64,000 nt of DNA from a virus. Positions within the stretch are counted from its first letter, which is position 1; every line of letters starts with the position of its first letter. Made by a program: the position numbers and the translations under genes. Below the pieces are notes generated by a model. The model did no database searches, was not told the DNA's origin, and was given only the letters and a program-made list of their open reading frames with translations. Shown in pieces: positions 9,139-17,596 of this stretch. The DNA lies in the IMG/VR virus record IMGVR_UViG_3300030329_001671, positions 24,487 through 88,486 of that record, one strand, 5' to 3'.

Positions 9139-9412
9139 GTTGGGGTTGCGGTGGGAGTCTCAGAGGGAAATAGGTAAATATTTTGTAGACTTTTGGATAG
9201 CCGAAATTGGGACAGTTATTGAGGCGGATGGGGTTTACGGTCATTTTTCTAAAAAAGATAAAGAACGGAATGAATTCTTGCTAGAAAGTGGAGTAGATTA
9301 CGTTTTACATATTACGTCGGAAAATGCTTCGGAAATTCAACACGATATTGACGCATTTTTAGTTGATATTGCTATAGACATGAATCGTAAAAAAGGAAAT
9401 AAATGGGCGTAA
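9065..9412 (+). CDS. DUF559/VSR-like endonuclease (PD-(D/E)XK fold candidate)
   Basis: 115 residues. The run GKYFVDFWI (Asp) followed by VIEADGVYG (Glu) resembles the active-site strands of DUF559/very-short-patch-repair nucleases. The motif is D-x(n)-E-x-D without an obvious Lys. ATG 9065 has GGAAG about 10 bases upstream; ATG 9098 lacks a site, so I keep 9065 despite the 74-base overlap with recA. Likely a small nuclease in recombination or host-DNA attack. Family placement is from pattern memory, so moderate. Confidence 0.6.
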   Translation: MPLNVQSAPQAMTPQEVKIANYLSELGLRWESQREIGKYFVDFWIAEIGTVIEADGVYGHFSKKDKERNEFLLESGVDYVLHITSENASEIQHDIDAFLVDIAIDMNRKKGNKWA

Positions 9413-10101
9413 AAGAAATAACAGAAAATGTTACTAAATCTTGGGATACCAAAGATTTAGGTCAATTGCTAGTAAAACAGTTGGATAAACAGTTAGCCCA
9501 TCCTCAAAAAAGTACTAGTAAAGGTAAGTTCTTTGTATCTGCTATAGGGAACCCTTGTGACCGATACTTGTGGCTTCACTACAATGGACTAGTGCCTAAA
9601 AAATCAATTTCGTCTACGTTACAACGTATATTTGGTGTAGGTAGTTCCGCTGAGGATAGGTACGCTAAGTATTTTGGCGATATGATGCTATACAGGGAGC
9701 AATCCTGTAAGATAGAGAGCCCTGTTACTTTATCGGGTCGTGCTGACTTCATACTTCACCATGATGGTAGATTATTTGTGCTAGAACTCAAAACTATCAA
9801 TCAAAGAGGTTGGGACGAGGACATATCTAATGGTCCCAAGACTGAGCATTCTACCCAATTACAGTGTTACCTACATATGTTAGGACATTCCGAAGGAGTA
9901 ATTTTGTATGAAAACAAAAATACTCAACAGATTAAGACTTTTGTAGTAAAACGAAATGACGACTTATGGGATGGAATTTTGTCCAGAGCGCAAGCTATCG
10001 TTAATATGCCAGTTCCACCTAGATTAGCGGAAGTAGAGTCCACGCATTATCATTACTGTGATTGCAAATTAGTAAAAGATGAGGAATTAGGTCTTGGCTA
10101 A
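9403..10101 (+). CDS. Cas4/RecB-like PD-(D/E)XK exonuclease
   Basis: 232 residues. Nuclease core: GRADFILHHDGRLFVLELKT (Asp, then E-L-K), followed by the QLQCYLHMLG helix seen in Cas4/RecB-type nucleases. Cysteines occur at NPCDRYLW near the N-terminus and HYCDC near the C-terminus; this could be a Cas4-like iron-sulfur site, though one of the usual four cysteines is not obvious. Probable role: DNA end resection for RecA-mediated recombination, consistent with its place two genes after recA. Confidence 0.78.
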   Translation: MGVKEITENVTKSWDTKDLGQLLVKQLDKQLAHPQKSTSKGKFFVSAIGNPCDRYLWLHYNGLVPKKSISSTLQRIFGVGSSAEDRYAKYFGDMMLYREQSCKIESPVTLSGRADFILHHDGRLFVLELKTINQRGWDEDISNGPKTEHSTQLQCYLHMLGHSEGVILYENKNTQQIKTFVVKRNDDLWDGILSRAQAIVNMPVPPRLAEVESTHYHYCDCKLVKDEELGLG

Positions 10102-10684
10102 ACTAATTGGGCTACACGGTAAAATGCACACAGGCAAGTCTGCTGTAGCTAAACTAATTAAACAAAAAGATCCTAATAGAATTGAAATTATGTCCTTCGC
10201 TGGAAAACTCAGAGAAGTACTAAATGTTTTAGGCATTCAGGAAACTAGAGAGTCTATGCAACAAGTAGGGCAAAGTTTGAGGGATATATGGCCAGATGTT
10301 TGGGTGAAAGCCGTTCATAAAGATGTTCAGCGGAGGTTAAATTTAGGGCATTCTGTAATTTTCGATGATTTACGGTATCTTAATGAATTCGATTACGTCC
10401 GGGAAGAAAATGGTTTACTAGTTAAGTTGTATGCGGATGAGGAAGTGCGGTGGGACAGATATCAAAAGTCTAGTAAATGGGAACCGGGGGCAACTAGGGA
10501 AAAATGGAATTACGCTCAAACCCATTCATCCGAATTAGAATTAGATGATAAGGAATTAGATTGGAATCTAGCTATCGACACGAATAATTTATCTAAACGT
10601 GACATGAACGGTGTGGCCGACGCACTAGTGATAAGCCTTCAAGGTATGAGGAATATAAATGATAGAAGAAACTTGGACAGTTGA
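10094..10684 (+). CDS. Deoxynucleoside monophosphate kinase-like P-loop protein
   Basis: 196 residues from TTG 10094; the next ATG would destroy the Walker A (GLHGKMHTGKS), so TTG is required. The frame overlaps the upstream stop by 8 bases. After the P-loop, the layout (FAGKLREVL, then VIFDDLRYLNEFDYVRE with Asp-Asp-x-Arg) resembles T4 gp1-type dNMP kinases and dephospho-CoA kinases. In a phage replication operon with RNR and MazG, dNMP phosphorylation is the simplest reading. Substrate unproven. Confidence 0.72.
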   Translation: MAKLIGLHGKMHTGKSAVAKLIKQKDPNRIEIMSFAGKLREVLNVLGIQETRESMQQVGQSLRDIWPDVWVKAVHKDVQRRLNLGHSVIFDDLRYLNEFDYVREENGLLVKLYADEEVRWDRYQKSSKWEPGATREKWNYAQTHSSELELDDKELDWNLAIDTNNLSKRDMNGVADALVISLQGMRNINDRRNLDS

Positions 10685-11159
10685 AAAAGGCTACAATAAA
10701 GCTAATCAATATGTAGAGGATATGGAAATTCCTTTTATTAGAATTGAAGACAACACTCGTGAAGATATTACGTTTGGGAATTTGTCGGAAGCGACTAACG
10801 AACAACTACAGGAATACTTATCTGTGTCTGGAGCTTGGTTAGCTTTTGTTGAATTAAATTTAGCCGCTTTGGGCGCAAAAAAGGGCGCATATGAAACGGC
10901 GTTTGAAACAGGGATGAAGGTAGAAAAAGCCAAGCTAGCTGAAGAATATTTAGAAAAAGGAATCCGTAAACCTACTATTGATGAAATGGAAGGTATAATA
11001 CTAAGAGACAATAAACGTCTAAACACTAGTATGAAAACCCTAATAGAAATCAGAGCTGCCTACGATAAATTATTAGGGCGTAAAGAAGCCTTTAAGGGAT
11101 TGTTTAATACATCTAGTAGAGTATTATCCGCTAGAAGCCTAGAGGCAGGAAAAGGATAA
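10659..11159 (+). CDS. Hypothetical helical protein
   Basis: 166 residues, largely helical and charged, with segments predicted by eye to form coiled coils (KVEKAKLAEEYLEKGI). Overlaps its neighbours by 26 bases upstream and 1 base downstream. No motif recognised; position suggests a DNA-metabolism accessory. Confidence 0.7.
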   Translation: MIEETWTVEKGYNKANQYVEDMEIPFIRIEDNTREDITFGNLSEATNEQLQEYLSVSGAWLAFVELNLAALGAKKGAYETAFETGMKVEKAKLAEEYLEKGIRKPTIDEMEGIILRDNKRLNTSMKTLIEIRAAYDKLLGRKEAFKGLFNTSSRVLSARSLEAGKG

Positions 11160-11638
11160 TGGATATTATAGAAAAAGATCGGTTTATGGAAATAATGACG
11201 ATAATAGCCGAGGCGGTTTACGACTTCCACGATAGATGGGGATTTACTCACACCGGCTCTTATGAAGGTCAATCCGATCAGGCTTTGGCCAAAGAGCGAA
11301 TTCCTATTATAAAGGAAGAAGTGAAAGAATGGCAAGCCTCCATTAAAAATTTCCGAAAGGATCCTGCTAATTTTGATGAAGAAACTGGAGATTTGTTGTG
11401 GGTAGCTATGGGTAATTTGATGGCTGTAGCTACTTCGGACGCTAGGGATAGAATTGTTAAATTAGTAGTAGATAAAAATAATTCTAAAAATATTGAAAAT
11501 TATGCCATACGTAAAGATATTGGCAAACTCATTTCTATCCATAAACCCGAAAAGTGGAAAGGTGCTGAGGAGCAACTAAAAGAAGAATGGAGTCAGAGAG
11601 GCTTTGTTCTGGAGGAAGGGTCATCCACACAGGAATAG
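11159..11638 (+). CDS. MazG-like NTP pyrophosphohydrolase
   Basis: 159 residues. The all-alpha NTP-PPase signature EEVKEWQAS (ExxE) and DEETGDLLWVAMG (ExxD) gives the four metal ligands. MazG-type enzymes hydrolyse (d)NTPs to monophosphates and in phages may adjust nucleotide or (p)ppGpp pools. Single-domain size fits phage MazG proteins. Start overlaps the previous stop by one base (TAATG). Confidence 0.8.
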   Translation: MDIIEKDRFMEIMTIIAEAVYDFHDRWGFTHTGSYEGQSDQALAKERIPIIKEEVKEWQASIKNFRKDPANFDEETGDLLWVAMGNLMAVATSDARDRIVKLVVDKNNSKNIENYAIRKDIGKLISIHKPEKWKGAEEQLKEEWSQRGFVLEEGSSTQE

Positions 11639-12069
11639 ATTGTAGTTCTAAGGCGGTTCACGCCACAACTATAGATAATAACGGCAATATAGTTAGATGT
11701 CTAAAATTTGACGCTAAAGGTAAGACTTCAGCAGATAGGTTCCCTGATATAGCTAAAGGTTTAGGAGTTCTTCCTTCCATGGTTGAGGGTGGAACAGTGG
11801 CTATAGAGAAACCATTGTATTTTAAAAATCCCCATTCCACTATTTCTATATCTGAGGTAGTTGGAGCAGTAAAAGAAGTGTTAGAGTTGGCTAATATTTC
11901 ATATAAAACTGTGGATAATCGAGTGTGGAAAAAGGAAATTATAAGTATGGGTAATGCGTCTAAAGATGATATAATTAAATATGCGACTAAATATTTTGAC
12001 GCAGATTTTGAAGAGCAAGATTGGGCTGATGCAGCCTGTATAGCAGAATGGAGCAGAAGAAATGCCTAG
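11587..12069 (+). CDS. RuvC-like Holliday junction resolvase
   Basis: 160 residues. RNase H-fold resolvase pattern: TGIDCSSKAVHA (first Asp), VAIEKP (Glu), and DWADAACIAEW near the end (Asp pair). It overlaps the MazG frame by 52 bases; no closer start exists in frame, so ATG 11587 is used. The enzyme would trim branched replicative DNA before packaging, which fits its place just before the terminase genes. Confidence 0.78.
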   Translation: MESERLCSGGRVIHTGIDCSSKAVHATTIDNNGNIVRCLKFDAKGKTSADRFPDIAKGLGVLPSMVEGGTVAIEKPLYFKNPHSTISISEVVGAVKEVLELANISYKTVDNRVWKKEIISMGNASKDDIIKYATKYFDADFEEQDWADAACIAEWSRRNA

Positions 12070-12568
12070 AAAGCCGGGATCAATCCGTCGAAAGCCGAAG
12101 AAGCCTACTTTTGTAGTAACCAAGAAAGGAGATCCTAAGCACACTAGTGCTTTTGTACCTCCTGTTGAACATGTTCCAAATTCTGTCGAAGACTATAAGA
12201 AAGTTGTATACTGCAACGCCGCAGATTGTATGTTTAATAAGCAGGTAGAGGAACTTGTACATACTGAAACAGTAGTACGGCGGGGAAATAACAAACATTC
12301 TACTTGGAAGCCTCTCACCCCACAAATGGAGAAAATCTGGAAGTCTGTATGTACCCGAAGTGAAGTTGTAATCGACATTAAGACTCAGATGGGTCCAAGT
12401 GGGAGTAAAACTAGAGTACCGGGATGCCATACACCATGGGAACGTGGTCGATCAGGGCATGTTGATTTTAGCAAACGCATGGGAGAATCTTACACTATAG
12501 ATGATAGTCAAGACCCAATGGCTAGAGATGAAGGATGGGTAATGGAAAATTCCCCATTCCAAAACTAA
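12062..12568 (+). CDS. Hypothetical protein, possible metal binder
   Basis: 168 residues. Very basic N-terminus (PRKPGSIRRKPKKPTF), then YCNAADCMFN and later single Cys at SVCTRS and PGCHTPWE, which together could bind zinc. Overlaps the resolvase end by 8 bases and precedes TerS. Unknown function. Confidence 0.65.
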   Translation: MPRKPGSIRRKPKKPTFVVTKKGDPKHTSAFVPPVEHVPNSVEDYKKVVYCNAADCMFNKQVEELVHTETVVRRGNNKHSTWKPLTPQMEKIWKSVCTRSEVVIDIKTQMGPSGSKTRVPGCHTPWERGRSGHVDFSKRMGESYTIDDSQDPMARDEGWVMENSPFQN

Positions 12569-12577
12569 GGATTTTGA

Positions 12578-13087
12578 ATGAATCGAAAATACTCTCAAGA
12601 AGTTAAAGACTTTGCTGCAAAAACGTATATTCACGACGATGTAATAATTCCTAAAATTAAAGAAAATATTTTAGAAAAATTCGAGGTCGAAATTCCAGAA
12701 GATACGTTATACCAATGGTCTAAAGAGCAAGGTTGGAAAGAATTACGTACCAAAGCTATTGCTAAGGCAAGGGATAAGATGGTAGAGCTTGAAGCAGATC
12801 ATAGGCGACTAGAATCAGAAATTCATTTAGATCAATATAAGAAAATAACCTCTAAAGCAGCAGAAGCTCTAGGCATTCTTCAATTTGATAGGGCTTCAGA
12901 TGCCGCTAAAGCGGTGGATATGGGCATCAAGGGTGAGCGCACTATTCTAGAAGGTTTGATTTCTCGAAGATTTATTCAAGGAATTGTTACTATCATCATG
13001 GAAGAGGTAAATGACAAAGAATTGCGTCAAAGACTAGGAAATAGACTCCAAGACTTTTTGCTAGAATTTGAGGACACTAATGGTTAA
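12578..13087 (+). CDS. terS: Probable small terminase subunit
   Basis: 169 residues, directly upstream of TerL with an 8-base overlap. The N-terminal region is a helix-turn-helix-like segment (EIPEDTLYQWSKEQGW) as in TerS DNA-binding domains, followed by long helices suited to oligomerisation. TerS rings recognise pac/cos DNA. Assigned by position and architecture, not by a specific motif. Confidence 0.7.
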   Translation: MNRKYSQEVKDFAAKTYIHDDVIIPKIKENILEKFEVEIPEDTLYQWSKEQGWKELRTKAIAKARDKMVELEADHRRLESEIHLDQYKKITSKAAEALGILQFDRASDAAKAVDMGIKGERTILEGLISRRFIQGIVTIIMEEVNDKELRQRLGNRLQDFLLEFEDTNG

Positions 13088-14777
13088 CGCTTCAAAAAGC
13101 GAAAACGCTAAATTATCTTGGTCAGAAGCCGTTAATGAACTAGTTTCAGATTTAACTAATGATACTAGTATCGAGGTTCCGGAAACTTTTAAAGAATTTG
13201 TCTCAACAATTTGGAAATTTAGTTTCCCCCACCCCGAATTATTCGACATTTGGCATGTTGGTTTTATTTGCGATGAGTTAGATAGAGCCTTAGATGAGGG
13301 ACAAAACTTTATTTGTGTGCTTCCCCGTGGACACTGGAAATCTACGATTTTAGGTCATGGGTATACGATTTGGCAATTAATGAGGACTCCTTCTAATAGT
13401 AAGAGTCTGTTGTATGCTTCTTACAACCACGATATGGTAAGATACCATGTTAGAACTATGAAAGATGAGATACGAGCAAATCCTATTTTGTCTAATGAGT
13501 GGTTTACTAGAGATTTGGCTAGAGGAGCAGATAACTCCATACGATACCAAACCGCAGATGGGGGTATTGTACGAGTAGAAATGGCAGGAGTAACTCAGTT
13601 TAAACGAGGACTTCACACTAATGCTGGAATGGTAGTAGACGACATACTAAAAGATGCTAACTCTCCTACTGATCCCGGTGAATTGCCTAAAATTAAAGAT
13701 TTATTCTTTAGGGCGTTGATGCCTATTCCTAACCCCGGAACTCCTACAGTTGTAGTGGGAACGCCAATGGCACCCGGCGACTTGATGGCTACGCTTATAG
13801 ACGATGAAAAATTTAATAGTGTAGTACTACCTGCATTTGACCCTGTACCCGGTAGACATGTTTTAGCTCCAGAAATTCGGGATAAAGAGTGGCTAGAAGC
13901 GTACAAAAAGAGTAACCGTAGTTCTTTTGCCTCAGAATATATGCTACAACCCCATTTTGGAACGGATGGGTATTTCACAGAAGAAGAAATTGAAAAGTGC
14001 GAAGATGAATCGCTGAAAATTTACAGGAGAACTCTAGATCACGCCGACGACTTAACTGAGGATTATGAATGGGTAGTAGCTGGATATGATGTAGGAAAAC
14101 GTCGCCACCCTGCCCATTTAGCTATTTTTGGAAAGCGTAAAACGGACGGACACATTGTTCAATTGTACCACGAGTTTATACGGGGCATGTCGTATCAGGC
14201 GCAGGTTGACATATTAAATCAGGTAGCGACTAATTTTCAAATAGATAAAGGTTTTATTGATAACACAGACAGGGCGTTAGAAGAAAGGGGTTTGCAAACC
14301 GATCACGAGCAAGGATTAAGTGATAAAGAAAATACTGAACGAGTTAGACATTTAAGAGGGTTGAATAGAAAGTGGGATTTGATGCACTTTAGCCGTAGAG
14401 CCAAAAACAACATGGCTACAAAATTTGAACATTATGTTGTTAGCGAAAAACTTCATTTATTACCTGATGCTGTACAGAAAGAGCAAATTTTGGTGGTAAA
14501 TAGAGATTTATACGCAGCGGAGACACCTAACGGTCACGGAGACTCTTTTTGGAGCATAGGATTGGCCTGTTTAGCAGCCGATAAGTTAGAAGGGCCTGCG
14601 TCGTATACAGGGGTAGGTGACGCTCAAGTTTTCTCCGGAAATTCGGTCGAAAATAGCGAACCAGTAGCCGATCATCCAGCGTATAATAATGACATGCCTG
14701 AAGACGAAGAGCTGACTGCTGCGCTGGGCAATATTTACGCTAAAGCCGTTGAAATGTACGGCGAAGAATCCCTATAG
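13080..14777 (+). CDS. terL: Terminase large subunit
   Basis: About 565 residues from ATG 13080 (GAGG upstream); TTG 13068 is possible. ATPase domain: LPRGHWKST as Walker A (~82), followed by GMVVDDILKDA as Walker B region. The RNase H-type nuclease domain has Asp residues in AGYDVGKRRHPAH, FIDNTDRALEE and HGDSFWSIGLA. It is the packaging motor that cuts concatemers and pumps DNA through the portal. The atypical Trp-Lys-Ser-Thr Walker A is seen in several phage TerL groups. Confidence 0.92.
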   Translation: MVNASKSENAKLSWSEAVNELVSDLTNDTSIEVPETFKEFVSTIWKFSFPHPELFDIWHVGFICDELDRALDEGQNFICVLPRGHWKSTILGHGYTIWQLMRTPSNSKSLLYASYNHDMVRYHVRTMKDEIRANPILSNEWFTRDLARGADNSIRYQTADGGIVRVEMAGVTQFKRGLHTNAGMVVDDILKDANSPTDPGELPKIKDLFFRALMPIPNPGTPTVVVGTPMAPGDLMATLIDDEKFNSVVLPAFDPVPGRHVLAPEIRDKEWLEAYKKSNRSSFASEYMLQPHFGTDGYFTEEEIEKCEDESLKIYRRTLDHADDLTEDYEWVVAGYDVGKRRHPAHLAIFGKRKTDGHIVQLYHEFIRGMSYQAQVDILNQVATNFQIDKGFIDNTDRALEERGLQTDHEQGLSDKENTERVRHLRGLNRKWDLMHFSRRAKNNMATKFEHYVVSEKLHLLPDAVQKEQILVVNRDLYAAETPNGHGDSFWSIGLACLAADKLEGPASYTGVGDAQVFSGNSVENSEPVADHPAYNNDMPEDEELTAALGNIYAKAVEMYGEESL

Positions 14778-14787
14778 GAGAACCTCT

Positions 14788-17106
14788 GTGACGACACTTA
14801 TTGCCCATCCCCAAGTACAGACAGAATCACACACTAATTCAGAAGACCACATCCACGACCATTCAGCACATACCCCCATTCAACTCTCTCCAAGTTTCTT
14901 AGATAAATACGAATCGCAAGATTCTCCACTAAGTCCTATGGGATCTTTTGTATTTTATAGAACTTATTCTAGATTTTCTAATAAATTAGGTAGGCGAGAG
15001 ACTTGGTTAGAGGCATGTAAGCGAGCGATAGAGTATAACGTTGGATTGGCGTATACGCACCTTGAAAAAATCGGATACACTCCAGATGTAGATAAGTTGA
15101 ATAAGGAAGCGGAATCTTTATTCGATTCAATGTATAACACAAAACAGTTTGTTAGCGGGCGAACTCTTTGGATAGGCGGAGGAGAAAATCACGTTGCAGA
15201 TAAGTATCCTCTAGCCAATTATAATTGTTCTTTTACCGCTATAGAAAAATGGGGAGATTTAGCCGATCTATTTTACCTCCTATTAGTGGGGACAGGCGTA
15301 GGATTCAAATGCACCCCCGAAATGGCAGAAAATCTTCCTCCGATTAGAGCGAATATCGAAGTTTTGCATGATGATTATGTACCCGCTGCTCCCGAAAAAC
15401 GTTTAGAAAACACTAAATGGATAGACTTAGAGCAAGGGTATGCCAAGATTTACATTGGGGACTCTAAGGAGGGCTGGGTTGAAGCCTTACGATTGTTCCT
15501 AAAGATTCTGACTGAATATGAGTATGAACACATCAAAACAGTCAAATTTGATTATAACTCTGTTCGACCTAGAGGTGAAAAACTTAAGACTTTTGGAGGA
15601 ACCGCATCAGGACCCGAACCTTTGAGGGAAATGTTCGATGGATTCCATCAAGTACTCACAAATCAAATTGACCCTCACCTTGAACCACTACAAAGGGTTT
15701 ATCAGGGCTATTACAAAGTCCGCCCTATTCATATATTAGATATGGGTAACTTGATAGGCAATAACGTAGTAGTCGGGGGAGTCCGACGTACGGCAGAAAT
15801 TTTTCTGATGGGTGAAGGTGATTATGAGTCACTACTAGCTAAATACGCCATAAATGGTCTTTGGACAGATGAGCAATTTGAAGCCCACGACAAGTTAGGG
15901 AAACAATTAGAAAATATAGGTGAAAAACCTGCTTGGTGGGATTCTCTAAAGTTAGAGAATGGTCAAAATTCTAGAGAAGGATTAGATCATCGAAGGATGT
16001 CTAATAACTCTATAGTATTTTCCGACCAGCCAGATAAGCAATATCTTGACATGGTTTTTGATATGATGCGTTATGAGGGCGAACCCGGATTCTTTAATGA
16101 AGAAGAAGCATCTAGACGACGACCTAATGCTGTGGGAACCAATCCTTGTGGAGAAATTCTTTTAGATAGTCATGGTGTATGTAACCTCACTACAGTAAAC
16201 ATGTCAGCCTTTGTAGAAAATGGTGACTTGGATATAGATGGTCTAATCGAGGCTCAAAAAATGTCCGCTAGGGCAGGTTTACGTATGACGTTGGTGGATT
16301 TGGAGTTGCCCGCATGGAATCTAGTCCAACAGAGGGATAGATTACTAGGAACATCTCTAACTGGAGTCAAAGATGCGTTTTCTGCTGTATCATATAGTAA
16401 GAGTGAACAAAATTCTGTTTTGCAGCGTCTACGAGAAGCTGCCAATTCGGAGGCCATCAGATATTCTAAGGAGTTGAGAGTTAACTCGCCTTTGTTGGTA
16501 ACAACCGTAAAACCTGAGGGAACGTTAAGTTTGGTAGCCGGGGGAGTCTCGGCGGGAATTCACATGTCCCACAGCCCATACTACATTCGCCGTATGCGTA
16601 TTAGTTCGATTGACCCCATGGTACAGGTAATTCGGGAATTAGATTGGCCTATATCTCCAGAAGTTGGAACTCCGGGAGATAGTTTAGAAGAAAAAATGAA
16701 TAATGCTAGAACTCTAGTTATAGATTTTCCAGTTAAAGCTAGTAGCACAGATACTAAAAACAATGTGTCTCTAGCAGATCAAATGGATACGTATTTTCAG
16801 TTTCAGGACAATTATACCGACCACAATACTTCCATAACCATGACTGTAAAGAACGATGAATGGGATTTAGCTAAAGAATTAGCATGGAAAAATTGGGATA
16901 AATGGATGGGAGCATCCTTTTTAGCCCATGATGGAGGAACTTACGAGTTGGCTCCGTATGAGGAAATCACTGAAGAGGAGTATAATAATATTAGTGCGTC
17001 ATTTAGAGAATTCGATCCAACTTTGTTATATAAGTACGAATCGGTGGAAGTAGACACCGAACTCATAGACGAAGCGTGTGAGTCGGGAGTATGCCCGATT
17101 AGATAA
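14788..17106 (+). CDS. nrdJ: Adenosylcobalamin-dependent (class II) ribonucleotide reductase
   Basis: 772 residues from GTG 14788, chosen because AGGAGA lies 7 bases upstream; an in-frame ATG inside terL (14749) is less likely. Monomeric RTPR-type motifs: YNCSF and GVCNLTTVN (redox cysteines), NPCGEI (radical cysteine with Asn/Glu), PEGTLSLVAGG loop, and the C-terminal shuttle pair CESGVC. It reduces ribonucleotides using coenzyme B12, oxygen-independently, supplying dNTPs for replication. The first ~30 residues carry an unusual His-rich stretch (HTNSEDHIHDHSAH). Likely reductant: the phage thioredoxin at 35.6 kb (inference). Confidence 0.92.
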   Translation: MTTLIAHPQVQTESHTNSEDHIHDHSAHTPIQLSPSFLDKYESQDSPLSPMGSFVFYRTYSRFSNKLGRRETWLEACKRAIEYNVGLAYTHLEKIGYTPDVDKLNKEAESLFDSMYNTKQFVSGRTLWIGGGENHVADKYPLANYNCSFTAIEKWGDLADLFYLLLVGTGVGFKCTPEMAENLPPIRANIEVLHDDYVPAAPEKRLENTKWIDLEQGYAKIYIGDSKEGWVEALRLFLKILTEYEYEHIKTVKFDYNSVRPRGEKLKTFGGTASGPEPLREMFDGFHQVLTNQIDPHLEPLQRVYQGYYKVRPIHILDMGNLIGNNVVVGGVRRTAEIFLMGEGDYESLLAKYAINGLWTDEQFEAHDKLGKQLENIGEKPAWWDSLKLENGQNSREGLDHRRMSNNSIVFSDQPDKQYLDMVFDMMRYEGEPGFFNEEEASRRRPNAVGTNPCGEILLDSHGVCNLTTVNMSAFVENGDLDIDGLIEAQKMSARAGLRMTLVDLELPAWNLVQQRDRLLGTSLTGVKDAFSAVSYSKSEQNSVLQRLREAANSEAIRYSKELRVNSPLLVTTVKPEGTLSLVAGGVSAGIHMSHSPYYIRRMRISSIDPMVQVIRELDWPISPEVGTPGDSLEEKMNNARTLVIDFPVKASSTDTKNNVSLADQMDTYFQFQDNYTDHNTSITMTVKNDEWDLAKELAWKNWDKWMGASFLAHDGGTYELAPYEEITEEEYNNISASFREFDPTLLYKYESVEVDTELIDEACESGVCPIR

Positions 17107-17116
17107 GGAGGCTATT

Positions 17117-17596
17117 ATGCCGGCAGGAGAGCAGTTACGTCAAAGAACGCAGCAGTTTGCAGTAAAGTACGATGAAGCTAGCCATATATGGAGAATTCTC
17201 GATACATGGAATAAATCTTTAGAAGCTTTACAGGCAACCGATGAAATTCCAGACGATCATCCCGCTATGGTGCTATTACCCATGGCAGGTATGATTGAGG
17301 TTGTAAGGGTAGCGGAGGAGTTAAATTTACTCGAACATATGTTTGGGGGAGTTTCCGAGGATGAGTTGGCGGAGGTGGAGGAGCGATTAGCCGCTTCTGA
17401 AGCCACAGTAAAAACTTTGAAAGAGCAATTAGACTTAGCCAGAACGTCTAAGCCTGATTCTAGTGAACCAGAAATTGTAAAGGAAGCATTATCCGATCAA
17501 TCTCAGGTAGCTATGGCAGCTATACACGCTCTTACACAAATAACAGGCCAAAGTCAGATCGACAAGGTGGTAAATGGCAGGACGACTAACCCTTAA
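17117..17596 (+). CDS. Hypothetical coiled-coil protein before portal
   Basis: 159 residues from ATG 17117, preceded by a near-perfect AAGGAGG. The middle (ELAEVEERLAASEATVKTLKEQL) is a clear coiled coil. It overlaps the portal start by 23 bases, so it is likely a head-assembly or packaging accessory. No family recognised. Confidence 0.7.
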   Translation: MPAGEQLRQRTQQFAVKYDEASHIWRILDTWNKSLEALQATDEIPDDHPAMVLLPMAGMIEVVRVAEELNLLEHMFGGVSEDELAEVEERLAASEATVKTLKEQLDLARTSKPDSSEPEIVKEALSDQSQVAMAAIHALTQITGQSQIDKVVNGRTTNP

